Shown in pieces: positions 1 to 10,591 of a stretch of DNA of 26,022 nt (positions are counted from its first letter, which is position 1; the number at the start of each line of letters is the position of its first letter). The notes beneath the pieces are model-generated. The model saw nothing but the letters and a program-made list of their open reading frames with translations. It ran no database searches and was not told the DNA's origin. Source of the stretch: JBBQVZ01 sp038211015 (lineage in GTDB: Bacteria; Actinomycetota; UBA4738; HRBIN12). The stretch covers positions 1 through 26,022 of the forward strand of contig JBBQVZ010000037.1 in assembly GCA_038211015.1 (NCBI GenBank). Direction: 5' to 3'. The translations under genes were made by a program, and so were the position numbers.

Positions 1-1361
1 TTCTCGTCGCGCTCGTACGGCATGAACCCGTCGCCGTTCGAGGGAGCGGTCGCGAACCGCGGCTCGATCGTGGGGAGCGAGTCGACGTCGGGGATCAGCC
101 ACGGCTCCGACGAGTTCGACAGGAATGTGTCGGACAGCAGGATCACCGGCGTGCGATACGTGACGGCGATGCGCGCTGCCTCGATCGCCGTGTCGAAGCA
201 GTCGGCAGGCGTCGAGGCCGCCAGGATCGGCAACGGCGACTCCCCGTGCCGCCCGAACATCGCGAGCAGCAGATCGCTCTGCTCCGTCTTGGTCGGCAGC
301 CCGGTGGACGGTCCGCCACGCTGGACATCCACGATGATCATCGGCAGCTCCATGATCGCCGCGAGCCCGAGCGTCTCGGCCTTCAGGTCCATCCCCGGTC
401 CGCTGGTACCGGTGACGGCCAGATGCCCGGCGAAGGACGCGCCGAGCGCCATGTTGGCGGCGGCGATCTCGTCCTCGGCCTGCAACGTCATCACGCCGAA
501 GTTCTTGTGGCGCGAGAGCTCGTGCAAGAGCTCGGATGCAGGCGTGATCGGATAGCTCGCGTAGAACAGCGGCAGCCCGCTGCGGGCGCTGGCGGCGACG
601 AGCCCCCACGACAGGGCGGTGGAGCCGGCGATGTTTCGGTACGTGCCCGCCTGGGCCGGCGCCGCCTTCACCAGGTACGAGTGCGCGAACAGCTCCGTGG
701 TCTCGCCGAAGTTGTACCCGGCCTTGAACGCGGCAACGTTCGCGTCGAAGATCTCCTGCTTGCCGCCGAACTTCCGCTCGAGCCAGTTGAGCGTGGTCTC
801 GGGCGGACGGCCGTACATCCACGACAGCAGCCCGAGCGCGAACATGTTTTTCGCCCGCTCCGACTCCTTCTTCCCGATCCCGATGTCCTCCGTGGCGCGG
901 ACCGTGATCGAGGTCATCGGCACCTTGTAGACCTGGTAGCCGTCGAGCGTGCCGTCGCCGACGGGATCGGACGTGAAACCCGCCTTCTCGATGTTCCGAG
1001 GCGTGAACGCGTCCTCGTTGATGATCACGGTGCCGCCCTTGATCACCTTGTTCAGGTCCGCCTTGAGCGCCGCGGGGTTCATCGCGACCAACACGTCGGC
1101 GTGGTCCCCCGGGGTCGTGATGTCGGACGATCCGAACTGGATCTGGAACGCCGAGACCCCGTGGACGGTCCCGGCGGGCGCACGGATCTCCGCGGGGAAG
1201 TCCGGGAGGGTCGCAAGGTCGTTCCCGAGCACCGCCGTGGCGCTCGTGAACCGGTCTCCTGTGAGCTGCATGCCGTCTCCGGAGTCCCCCGCGAACCGGA
1301 TGACGACGCGTTCCTTCTCTTCGACGGTTTTGTCGGTGATCTGGTCGGTGATCTGGGGCAT
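1..1361 (-). CDS. korA: 2-oxoacid:ferredoxin oxidoreductase, alpha subunit (3' end outside window)
   Basis: This is the alpha subunit, with a fused gamma domain, of a 2-oxoglutarate/2-oxoacid:ferredoxin oxidoreductase. The enzyme oxidatively decarboxylates a 2-oxoacid to acyl-CoA and reduces ferredoxin in the cytoplasm. It reads as 453 complete codons with no stop before base 1, so the C-terminus is missing. Residues about 17-190 form the gamma domain (RFAGDSGDGMQLTGDRF near the start). From about residue 205 the pyrimidine-binding alpha domain follows (YPITPASELL, then AEDEIAAANMALGASFAGH), and residues about 340-360 carry the hallmark VDVQRGGPSTGLPTKTEQSD. The start is ATG at 1361 (MPQITDQ); the Shine-Dalgarno is weak (GAGAG about 10 bases upstream). 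KorB usually follows directly and would lie left of the window. The gene is divergent from the aldo/keto reductase. Family assignment is secure; whether the substrate is 2-oxoglutarate or another 2-oxoacid is inferred. Confidence 0.93.
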   Translation of the reverse strand, partial: MPQITDQITDKTVEEKERVVIRFAGDSGDGMQLTGDRFTSATAVLGNDLATLPDFPAEIRAPAGTVHGVSAFQIQFGSSDITTPGDHADVLVAMNPAALKADLNKVIKGGTVIINEDAFTPRNIEKAGFTSDPVGDGTLDGYQVYKVPMTSITVRATEDIGIGKKESERAKNMFALGLLSWMYGRPPETTLNWLERKFGGKQEIFDANVAAFKAGYNFGETTELFAHSYLVKAAPAQAGTYRNIAGSTALSWGLVAASARSGLPLFYASYPITPASELLHELSRHKNFGVMTLQAEDEIAAANMALGASFAGHLAVTGTSGPGMDLKAETLGLAAIMELPMIIVDVQRGGPSTGLPTKTEQSDLLLAMFGRHGESPLPILAASTPADCFDTAIEAARIAVTYRTPVILLSDTFLSNSSEPWLIPDVDSLPTIEPRFATAPSNGDGFMPYERDE

Positions 1362-1419
1362 CGGCGGGGCTCTCGGCCTGCTTCCTCGATCGCGTTTCGA
1401 TGGGTGGAGCTGCCGTCCT

Positions 1420-1425
1420 AGCGTA
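1420..1425 (-). promoter_or_regulatory. Candidate -10 box for korA
   Basis: Reads TACGCT on the minus strand, about 58 bases before the korA ATG, which would give a leader of about 50 bases. No clear -35 hexamer is visible. It is the best TAnnnT match in the 133-base divergent gap. Confidence 0.3.
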
Positions 1426-1482
1426 TCGCCCTCAGACGCAAGGGTCAGCCAACGCGAGATGTTCGTCGGATGTTCCGCGCGT

Positions 1483-1488
1483 TAGGGT
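1483..1488 (+). promoter_or_regulatory. -10 box TAGGGT, leaderless start of aldo/keto reductase
   Basis: TAGGGT lies six bases before the ATG at 1495, so transcription should begin at or next to the start codon. There is no Shine-Dalgarno. The box supports ATG 1495 over the in-frame ATG at 1501. No good -35 is seen. Confidence 0.6.
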
Positions 1489-1494
1489 GACGGG

Positions 1495-2421
1495 ATGCGG
1501 ATGAGGCAGCTCGGATCGAAGGGGCCCGACATGAGCGTGATCGGCTTCGGAGCGTGGGAAGCCGGCGGCGACGCGTGGGGCGCGAACGAGTCGGAGGAGA
1601 CCGTGATCGGCGCCATGCGCGCCGGGGTCGACGCCGGCATGGATTGGATCGACACCGCCGAGGTCTACGGGAAAGGCGTCTCCGAGCGGCTGGTGGGCCG
1701 TGCCGTGGCCGATCGCCGCGACCAGGTCCTCGTGGCCACGAAGCTCGGCCCCGTCCCCGAGGGGTCGGGTTTCCTGCCGGACCAGGTCCGGGCGGGATGC
1801 GAGGGATCGCTCTCACGACTGGGGATCGACGTGATCGACCTCTACCAGCTGCACTGGCCCGACTCGACAGGTGTCCCCATCGAGGACACCTGGAGCGCGA
1901 TGAGCGAGCTGCAGGACGCCGGCAAGGTGCGTTTCATCGGCGTCTCGAACTTCGACCGGGGGTTGATCGAGCGGTGCGAGGCGATCCGTCACGTGGACTC
2001 GCTCCAGCAGGAGTTCTCCATGCTCGCGCTCGACGACCGTGAGCTGATCCGGTGGTGCGGCGAGCAGGGCACCGGGGTGGTGTCGTACGGCCCGCTCGGG
2101 TTCGGTCTGCTGACCGGCAAGATCTCGCGCGAGCAGGCCGTCTCGGCGTCGGACTGGCGCCGAGCCGAAGACGACGGGCCGTTCACGGACCAGAAGCTCG
2201 ACCGCGATCTGGCGATCGTCGAGTCGCTCCGGCCGATCGCCGAGCCGCTGGGGATCACCATGGCCCAACTCGCGCTGGCGTGGAACGCGGCACAACCCGG
2301 CGTCACGTCGGCGATCGCCGGCAGTCGAGACCCGGATCACGCGCGAGACAATGCGGCGGCCGGCGACGTCGAGCTCGATGCGCAGACGTTGTCCGATATC
2401 GACGTGGTGCTGACGGGCTAG
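1495..2421 (+). CDS. Aldo/keto reductase
   Basis: A 308-residue NAD(P)H-dependent oxidoreductase of the aldo/keto reductase superfamily, a (beta/alpha)8 barrel acting in the cytoplasm on aldehydes or ketones. The catalytic tetrad is visible as D53 and Y58 (WIDTAEVYGKG), K83 (VATKLG) and H120 (LYQLHWPD). FIGVSNF and the C-terminal cofactor segment (SAIAGSRDPDHARDN) are also typical of the general-stress/YajO-like branch. Length is normal for the family. ATG 1495 is chosen because of the TAGGGT box six bases upstream. The stop overlaps the stop of the convergent cyclic-nucleotide-binding gene within CTAG. The physiological substrate cannot be read from sequence. Confidence 0.93.
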   Translation: MRMRQLGSKGPDMSVIGFGAWEAGGDAWGANESEETVIGAMRAGVDAGMDWIDTAEVYGKGVSERLVGRAVADRRDQVLVATKLGPVPEGSGFLPDQVRAGCEGSLSRLGIDVIDLYQLHWPDSTGVPIEDTWSAMSELQDAGKVRFIGVSNFDRGLIERCEAIRHVDSLQQEFSMLALDDRELIRWCGEQGTGVVSYGPLGFGLLTGKISREQAVSASDWRRAEDDGPFTDQKLDRDLAIVESLRPIAEPLGITMAQLALAWNAAQPGVTSAIAGSRDPDHARDNAAAGDVELDAQTLSDIDVVLTG

Positions 2422-2921
2422 GCGTCGAGCGAGCGCGAGAGGGCTCGCACGCGCCGGACCAGCGAGTCGAGGATCTTGAGCGTGAGCTGCGGCTCGGCCC
2501 CGAGCGTCTTCAGGAGTGTCCGCCGGTAGAGCCGGATCGCCTCGAGGGGGGTCTCGGCCACCACCGACGCGCTGCGCGGCGCGCCGTCGAGCAACGCCAC
2601 CTCACCGAAGAAGTCGCCCGGCCGCACGGTGCCCAGGCGCCGCTTGCCCTTCACGATCTTCGCCTCGCCCGACAGGATCACGAACATCGTCTCGCCCAGC
2701 AGGCCTTCCTCGACGACCGTCGTGCCTGCGGGGAACGAGACGACGTCGGTCTCCTCCGCGAGGCGGTTGAGGTCTCGCTTCGTGAACCCCGCGAACAACG
2801 GGACGACCGACAGCGCAAGCGCGGTCTCGCGACGTGTCCGACGGAGCCGTTGCTCGGGCTGCCGGCCACCCGGGCTACGGCGGCGGCCCTGCAACACCAT
2901 CTCCGGCAAGCTCTGGGGCAC
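2418..2921 (-). CDS. Single-domain cyclic-nucleotide-binding protein
   Basis: A 167-residue protein with an Arg-rich N-terminal stretch (about residues 12-31) and one cNMP-binding (CRP/PKA-regulatory-like) domain from about 41 to 150. The phosphate-binding cassette is intact, FFGEVALLDGAPRSASV, with E107 and R116 placed to hold the ribose and phosphate, so it may bind cAMP or cGMP. No helix-turn-helix, kinase, channel or other effector domain follows, so it is not a CRP-type transcription factor; it may act through a partner protein. The start is GTG 2921, with TAGGCT six bases upstream (leaderless). It is divergent from metH across 104 bases. The ligand and target are unknown. Confidence 0.85.
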   Translation of the reverse strand: MPQSLPEMVLQGRRRSPGGRQPEQRLRRTRRETALALSVVPLFAGFTKRDLNRLAEETDVVSFPAGTTVVEEGLLGETMFVILSGEAKIVKGKRRLGTVRPGDFFGEVALLDGAPRSASVVAETPLEAIRLYRRTLLKTLGAEPQLTLKILDSLVRRVRALSRSLDA

Positions 2922-2927
2922 GTGCGA

Positions 2928-2933
2928 AGCCTA
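2928..2933 (-). promoter_or_regulatory. -10 box TAGGCT, leaderless start of cNMP-binding gene
   Basis: TAGGCT on the minus strand is followed by six bases and then the GTG at 2921. This matches the spacing seen at the other leaderless genes in the window and fixes the start. Confidence 0.55.
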
Positions 2934-2981
2934 CCCTTCGAGGTGGCCCGAGCGCGAGCGCGCAACGCCGACGGACGAGGT

Positions 2982-2996
2982 GTGACCGTTGGTCAC
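2982..2996. promoter_or_regulatory. Perfect inverted repeat GTGACC-GTT-GGTCAC in the metH promoter
   Basis: Two perfect six-base arms with a three-base centre sit 16 bases upstream of the metH -10 box. They overlap the position expected for the -35 region (TTGGTC, 2989-2994). The repeat is too short for a terminator and is not followed by T residues. It is a candidate operator for a dimeric regulator of metH, the divergent cNMP-binding gene, or both. The regulator is not known. Confidence 0.45.
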
Positions 2997-3012
2997 CCTC
3001 CTCGGCCGCGAT

Positions 3013-3018
3013 TAGGGT
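3013..3018 (+). promoter_or_regulatory. -10 box TAGGGT, leaderless start of metH
   Basis: TAGGGT is followed by seven bases and then GTG at 3026. It argues for this GTG rather than any upstream in-frame codon. The same hexamer is used by the aldo/keto reductase. A weak -35 (TTGGTC) lies 18 bases upstream. Confidence 0.6.
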
Positions 3019-3025
3019 GAGGTCC

Positions 3026-6652
<3,627 letters not shown>

Positions 6653-6668
6653 CCGGGCGTTCCGGCTC

Positions 6669-6681
6669 GGACGTTCCGTCC
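6669..6681. repeat. Short inverted repeat GGACG-TTC-CGTCC after metH
   Basis: A five-base stem with a three-base loop lies 17 bases past the metH stop. It has no T-tract, so it is at best a weak terminator; it could also be an operator for the downstream aminotransferase. Confidence 0.25.
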
Positions 6682-6705
6682 ACATGTCGCCGAGAGCGCC
6701 ACTGG

Positions 6706-6711
6706 TAGCCT
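6706..6711 (+). promoter_or_regulatory. -10 box TAGCCT, leaderless start of aminotransferase
   Basis: TAGCCT is followed by seven bases and then ATG 6719. It lies in the 66-base gap after metH, so the aminotransferase probably has its own promoter. Confidence 0.5.
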
Positions 6712-6718
6712 CGCCCGC

Positions 6719-7966
6719 ATGGCCCACTTCTGGCATCCGTTCGCGGACATGGCGTCGGTGTCCGCCAACGGCGAGCTCGTCCTGGTGCGCGGCGACGGCG
6801 TCCGCGTCTGGGACGAATCCGGGCGCCGCTACCTGGACGCCACCGCGGGCCTTTGGTTCGCCAACGTGGGCTTCGGGCGGCGCGACATCGTCGACGCAGC
6901 CGCGGCACAGATGACCGCCCTCCCCGCGTACTCCACGTTCGGCGACCTCTCCAACCGCCCGGCCTCGGAGCTGGCCGAGCGCGTCAGCGCACTCGCGCCC
7001 GTCACTGACAGCCGCGTGTTCCTCACGAGCGGCGGCTCGGACTCGATCGACACGGCGACCAAGATGGCGCGCCGGTTCTGGCAGCTGGTGGGACAACCCG
7101 AGCGGACGATCCTGATCCGTCGCGAACGCGCCTACCATGGCATGCACACGGCGGGAACGAGCCTCGCCGGCATCCCCGCGAACGCGTCCGGTCACGGCGA
7201 GCTGATCGAGGACGTGGTGCAGGTGCGATGGGACGACGCGGACGATCTCCGTTCGATGATCGAGCAGGTCGGTGCGGAGAACGTCGCAGCGTTCTTCTGC
7301 GAGCCGGTGATCGGCGCGGGCGGCGTGTTCCCCGCTCCCGACGGCTACCTGTCGGCCGCCCGCGCGGTGTGCCGCGAGACCGGCGTGTTGTTCGTCGCCG
7401 ACGAGGTCATCACCGGCTTCGGGCGCTGCGGCGCGTGGTTCGCGAGCGGGCGCTGGGAGCTCGAGCCCGACATCATCACGTGCGCGAAGGGCATCACTAG
7501 CGGCTACCTCCCCATGGGGGCGACGATCGCGGCCCCGTGGGTCGCCGAGCCGTTCTGGGCGGAGGGAGCAGGCGTGTGGCGGCACGGCTACACGTATTCG
7601 GGACACGCGGCCGCGTCCGCAGCCGCGCTCGCCAACCTGGACATCATGGAGCGCGAGGGCCTATGCGAACGGGCTTGTGAGCTCGAGACCGAGCTGGCGG
7701 AGGCGCTGGCGCCGCTCGCGTCGCACGCGTTGGTGAGCGAGGTCCGCACCGCGGGTGTGCTCGGAGCCGTCCAGCTGGCGCCGGCCGCCGTCGGCGACGA
7801 CGCCGCGCTCCCTGCCAAGACGGTCGCCGCGTGTCGCGAGGCCGGCGTGCTCACTCGCGCGCTGGTGCCCGGCGCGCTGCAGATCTCGCCCGCCCTGGTG
7901 ATCAGCGCCGAGGAGCTGCGCGAGCTCGCGGACGGCATCGAGGCCGCGCTCGACTCCGTGATCTAG
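6719..7966 (+). CDS. Class III PLP-dependent aminotransferase
   Basis: A 415-residue fold-type I, class III (omega-amino-acid/pyruvate type) aminotransferase, cytoplasmic. The opening HFWHPFADM is typical of this branch. The phosphate-binding glycine/serine turn is LTSGGSDSIDTATKMAR, the cofactor-ring Asp lies in VLFVADEVITGFGR, and the Schiff-base lysine is K257 in TCAKGITSGYLPMG. The HGYTYSGHAAASAAALA segment completes the family pattern. Length is normal. ATG 6719 is supported by the TAGCCT box seven bases upstream. It follows metH on the same strand after 66 bases and faces the DUF1003 gene across 11 bases. The amino donor (such as an omega-amino acid or a polyamine) cannot be told from sequence. 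Confidence 0.92.
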   Translation: MAHFWHPFADMASVSANGELVLVRGDGVRVWDESGRRYLDATAGLWFANVGFGRRDIVDAAAAQMTALPAYSTFGDLSNRPASELAERVSALAPVTDSRVFLTSGGSDSIDTATKMARRFWQLVGQPERTILIRRERAYHGMHTAGTSLAGIPANASGHGELIEDVVQVRWDDADDLRSMIEQVGAENVAAFFCEPVIGAGGVFPAPDGYLSAARAVCRETGVLFVADEVITGFGRCGAWFASGRWELEPDIITCAKGITSGYLPMGATIAAPWVAEPFWAEGAGVWRHGYTYSGHAAASAAALANLDIMEREGLCERACELETELAEALAPLASHALVSEVRTAGVLGAVQLAPAAVGDDAALPAKTVAACREAGVLTRALVPGALQISPALVISAEELRELADGIEAALDSVI

Positions 7967-7977
7967 AGGGCACGGTT

Positions 7978-8406
7978 TCAGCTCGGAGGCTCGACCCCGG
8001 TGGTGGGTGGACGCGTGGCGGTCATCTGGTGGATGGCCGTCGTGAGGTCGAGGATCTGCTTCGAGAGCCCGAGCAGCTCCTCGTTCTGCTTCTCTTCGGC
8101 TTGCACGAACTGCCATTCCTGATCGGCGATGATCTTCCGCCTGTCGTCGGCGCGGTTCTGGCTGATCATCACGAACGTCGAGAGGAAGATCGCCTCGAGC
8201 GACACGATCATCGTCAGCAGTCCGAATGGGTACTTCTCGACGTGCAGCCCGATCCAGAGCGCGAACCACACCACGTGGACGTACACGAACACCATCGAGC
8301 CGGCGAACCCCGTGATCCGGTCCGCGATGCGGCTCTGCAGGTCCTGGTGGCGCAACTCTGCATGCTGTTGCAGGCCGGGATGGGCCACGGCGGGTGGATG
8401 GCTCAT
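7978..8406 (-). CDS. DUF1003 family membrane protein
   Basis: A 142-residue DUF1003 protein. This is a widespread family of small inner-membrane proteins of unknown function, sometimes linked by annotation to cyclic-nucleotide or stress functions without firm proof. The sequence shows ADRITGFAGSMVFVYVHVVWFALWIG, here two membrane helices (about residues 33-50 and 60-80) separated by a short loop, followed by SQNRADDRRK, a family hallmark, and a charged C-terminal helix likely to form a coiled coil. The start is ATG 8406 (MSHPPAV), chosen over an upstream in-frame codon at 8460 because AAGGAGGAG stands six bases before it. It lies downstream of the A-type carrier gene with its own possible promoter. 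Confidence 0.85.
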   Translation of the reverse strand: MSHPPAVAHPGLQQHAELRHQDLQSRIADRITGFAGSMVFVYVHVVWFALWIGLHVEKYPFGLLTMIVSLEAIFLSTFVMISQNRADDRRKIIADQEWQFVQAEEKQNEELLGLSKQILDLTTAIHQMTATRPPTTGVEPPS

Positions 8407-8442
8407 GGGTTCTCCTCCTTCGCTCCTGGATGCGTTGAACGA

Positions 8443-8448
8443 AGGGTA
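8443..8448 (-). promoter_or_regulatory. Candidate -10 box for DUF1003 gene
   Basis: TACCCT on the minus strand, 37 bases before the ATG, would give a leader of about 30 bases containing the strong Shine-Dalgarno. No clear -35. Confidence 0.3.
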
Positions 8449-8488
8449 TGCCCGCGGCACGCGAAGGTCGGCGAGGCTCAGGTGGGTA

Positions 8489-8809
8489 TCAGTGGAAGGA
8501 GCTGCCGCAGGCGCAGGAGCTCTGCGCGGCGGGGTTGTCGATCGTGAACCCCGAGGCCTCCAGCGAATCGACGAAGTCGATGGTGGCCTGGCTGAGGTAG
8601 GGGACGCTCATCTTGTCGATCACGAGCCGGACGCCGAACTGCTCCTCGGTCTGGTCCTTCTCCGTGACCTGATCGTCCAGATACATGGCGTAGCGGAGCC
8701 CCGAACACCCACCCGGCTGGACCGCGATACGGAGCGCGATGTCGTCGCGACCCTCTTCGGTGAGGAGCTCCTTGACCTTCCCGGCTGCGTTCTCGGTCAG
8801 ACTGATCAT
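8489..8809 (-). CDS. A-type iron-sulfur cluster carrier (HesB/IscA/ErpA family)
   Basis: A 106-residue A-type carrier that accepts Fe-S clusters from the assembly scaffold and passes them to target apoproteins. The three cluster-binding cysteines are present: C35 in QPGGCSGLRY, and C99 and C101 in the C-terminal SSCACGSSFH. Length and domain are standard for ErpA/IscA. The start is ATG 8809 (MISLTEN) with GGAGGA six bases upstream. It is not inside the SUF cluster of this window (16646 onward) but is likely to serve it. Whether it is closest to ErpA or IscA needs a phylogeny, so no symbol is given. Confidence 0.93.
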   Translation of the reverse strand: MISLTENAAGKVKELLTEEGRDDIALRIAVQPGGCSGLRYAMYLDDQVTEKDQTEEQFGVRLVIDKMSVPYLSQATIDFVDSLEASGFTIDNPAAQSSCACGSSFH

Positions 8810-8849
8810 GGGTTCCTCCGGTGCGGGGGCGGATCGTGCGGACCCCTGG

Positions 8850-8855
8850 ATTGTA
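8850..8855 (-). promoter_or_regulatory. -10 box TACAAT upstream of the A-type carrier gene
   Basis: TACAAT on the minus strand is the closest match to a TATAAT consensus in this window. It lies in the 79-base gap after the YbaK-like gene and would give a leader of about 35 bases ending in GGAGGA and ATG 8809. Confidence 0.5.
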
Positions 8856-8888
8856 ACCGGGGAACGCCCATGAGCCGAGACCCTCCGG

Positions 8889-9359
8889 TCAACTCACGGC
8901 GAATGCCGACGGAGCAGCCCCGGTCACACGGAGCAGATCGTTGGGCGAGAGCGGGAAGACGGAGTCCGGCGTCCCCGCCGCAGCCCAGATCTCCTCCCAG
9001 ATGAGCAGATCGAGGTCCACCAAACACGTGAGCCGCTCAGGATGGCCGAACGGCGGTGTGCCCCCCACGGCGAACCCGGTCGCGGCTCGAGCCTCCTCGG
9101 GGGTGGCCCGGCGAACGGTCAAGGCGCCGACGATCGCGGCGAGCTTCGCCTCGTCCACCCGGTTCGCCCCGCTGGTGAACGCCATGACGGGGCGGTCGTC
9201 GGCCATGAAGACGAGTGATTTCACGATCTGGCCGACATCGCACCCGATCGCACGAGCGGCGTCCTTCGCCGTCTTCGTGCCCTCGGGGAACCGACGCACG
9301 TCCGGCTCGATGCCCTCGACGCGCGCCGACTCCAGGAACCGATCGATCGCTCCGCTCAT
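8889..9359 (-). CDS. YbaK/EbsC-family aminoacyl-tRNA deacylase
   Basis: A 156-residue protein of the YbaK/ProX editing-domain superfamily, whose characterised members hydrolyse mischarged aminoacyl-tRNAs such as Cys-tRNA(Pro) or Ala-tRNA(Pro). The conserved features are the Thr of GTKTAKDAA, the catalytic-site lysine K47 in QIVKSLVF, and the GGTPPFGH loop. ATG 9359 overlaps the stop of glycerate kinase as ATGA, so translation is probably coupled. The exact tRNA specificity is not predictable. Nothing in the family links it directly to glycerate metabolism. Confidence 0.88.
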   Translation of the reverse strand: MSGAIDRFLESARVEGIEPDVRRFPEGTKTAKDAARAIGCDVGQIVKSLVFMADDRPVMAFTSGANRVDEAKLAAIVGALTVRRATPEEARAATGFAVGGTPPFGHPERLTCLVDLDLLIWEEIWAAAGTPDSVFPLSPNDLLRVTGAAPSAFAVS

Positions 9360-10507
9360 CGCTCCCCCTCCCCGAGAACACCCGCCGCCAGGTCGTCGGC
9401 GCGCCCCGCGAGCTCCTCTGCGAGTCGTTCCAGCGAACGGCGCGCATCGCCGAGCGCGCCCTCGGATCCGAACCGCTCCACCATGGATACCACCGCCACG
9501 CCATCGAGCCGGATCCCTTCCTCGACTACGCCGCAGACGATCGCGACGGGTACCGACAGCTCGCGACCCAGCCGGAGGATCCCGGCCGGCACCTTGCCGC
9601 GGAGCGACTGCGCGTCCAGCCGGCCTTCGCCCGTGATCACGAGATCGGCCGTAGCCATGCGCGACGGCAACCCGAGCGCCTCGGACACGACGTCGACACC
9701 CGGTCGGACGTGCGCCCCCAGGAACGCCATCAACCCGAACCCCAGGCCTCCCGCCGCGCCAGCGCCCGGCTCGTCCCGCAGGTCGACCCCGAGGTCGCGT
9801 TCCACGATCGCCGCCAGGTGCGCGAGGGCGCGGTCGAGCACGACGACATCGTCGGCGGACGCCCCCTTCTGCGGCGCGTAGACCGCGCTCGCTCCCGTGG
9901 GCCCGGTGAGCGGGTTGTCCACGTCCGTCGCCGCCACGCAGGTCACACCGCGCAGGCGTCGGTCGAGTCCGGTGGAGTCGACACGGGCCAGTCCCGCCAG
10001 CGCGACGCCTCCGGCGGCGATCTCGCGCCCCTGCTCATCACGGAAACGCACCCCCAGCGCCTGCGCCATCCCCGCTCCCCCGTCGTTCGTCGCACTGCCG
10101 CCAAGACCGACGATCAACCGGATGGGCTCACGGTCAAGCGCCGCGGCGATCAACTCGCCGGTGCCACGGGTCGTCGTCAGCCGTGGGTCGCGGCGGGAAG
10201 CGGAGAGGAGCTCCAGACCCGACGCGGAGGCCATCTCCACGATCGCGACCCGGCCCTCGGCCGCCTCCGCGATGCCGAACGCTGCCTCCACGGAGTCTTC
10301 GCGCGGACCCGAGACCGTGGCGCGCATCACCTCGCCATGCAACGCGTCGACGAGCGCCGCCATGGTCCCTTCGCCTCCGTCGGCCATCGGCGCCAGATCC
10401 AGTCGGTCGCCGGGGCGGGTTCGTCGCCACCCGGTCGCCACTGCCTCGGCAGCCTGACGCGCCGTGAGCGTGCCACGGAACTTGTCGGGAGCCACCAGGA
10501 CGCGCAT
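9356..10507 (-). CDS. Glycerate kinase (GarK/GlxK type)
   Basis: A 383-residue class II glycerate kinase that phosphorylates D-glycerate with ATP, giving a phosphoglycerate that enters lower glycolysis or the serine and glyoxylate pathways. Family motifs run in order: APDKFRGTLTA at the N-terminus, APMADGGEGT, GLGGSATNDGGAGMAQALG, ATDVDNPLTGPTGAS, APQKGAS and the C-terminal ITGEGRLDAQSLRGKVP. The open frame continues upstream to 11023, but that part is antisense to the MDMPI-like gene. ATG 10507 (MRVLVAP) fits the family start and has TAGCAT seven bases before it. It is first in a unit with the YbaK-like gene. Confidence 0.94.
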   Translation of the reverse strand: MRVLVAPDKFRGTLTARQAAEAVATGWRRTRPGDRLDLAPMADGGEGTMAALVDALHGEVMRATVSGPREDSVEAAFGIAEAAEGRVAIVEMASASGLELLSASRRDPRLTTTRGTGELIAAALDREPIRLIVGLGGSATNDGGAGMAQALGVRFRDEQGREIAAGGVALAGLARVDSTGLDRRLRGVTCVAATDVDNPLTGPTGASAVYAPQKGASADDVVVLDRALAHLAAIVERDLGVDLRDEPGAGAAGGLGFGLMAFLGAHVRPGVDVVSEALGLPSRMATADLVITGEGRLDAQSLRGKVPAGILRLGRELSVPVAIVCGVVEEGIRLDGVAVVSMVERFGSEGALGDARRSLERLAEELAGRADDLAAGVLGEGER

Positions 10508-10514
10508 CCGGCCG

Positions 10515-10520
10515 ATGCTA
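10515..10520 (-). promoter_or_regulatory. -10 box TAGCAT, leaderless start of glycerate kinase
   Basis: TAGCAT on the minus strand is followed by seven bases and ATG 10507. It shares two base pairs with the plus-strand box TACGAT at 10519-10524. Confidence 0.5.
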
Positions 10521-10524
10521 CGAT
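10519..10524 (+). promoter_or_regulatory. Candidate -10 box TACGAT for the MDMPI-like gene
   Basis: TACGAT would start transcription near 10531 and give a leader of about 60 bases with GGAGGA before GTG 10592. It overlaps the divergent glycerate kinase box by two bases. A small stem (CGGAC 10532-10536 with GTCCG 10544-10548) would lie at the very 5' end of the leader. Confidence 0.35.
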
Positions 10525-10591
10525 TCCGCGCCGGACGTGCGCGGTCCGACAACTGCCGACGAGCTGGCCAAGAAGCCGGAGGAAGCCCGAC

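Noticed and set aside
246..1421. Long plus-strand open frame of 391 codons opposite korA
   Set aside because: The translation is rich in Arg, Pro, His and Gly with no recognisable domain, and the opposite strand gives an unmistakable KorA. It is an antisense artefact of high GC.
2834..3025. Upstream extension of metH by 64 codons
   Set aside because: It overlaps the divergent cNMP-binding gene and its promoter, and is not part of MetH. GTG 3026 follows a -10 box by seven bases.
2922..3025. Cobalamin or SAM riboswitch upstream of metH
   Set aside because: The gap is only 104 bases, the -10 box lies seven bases from the start so there would be no leader, and no B12-box-like sequence is present.
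9215..10591. Apparent 459-codon N-terminal extension of the MDMPI-like protein
   Set aside because: This stretch is antisense to glycerate kinase and YbaK, and the MDMPI domain begins cleanly at GTG 10592 with a Shine-Dalgarno site.
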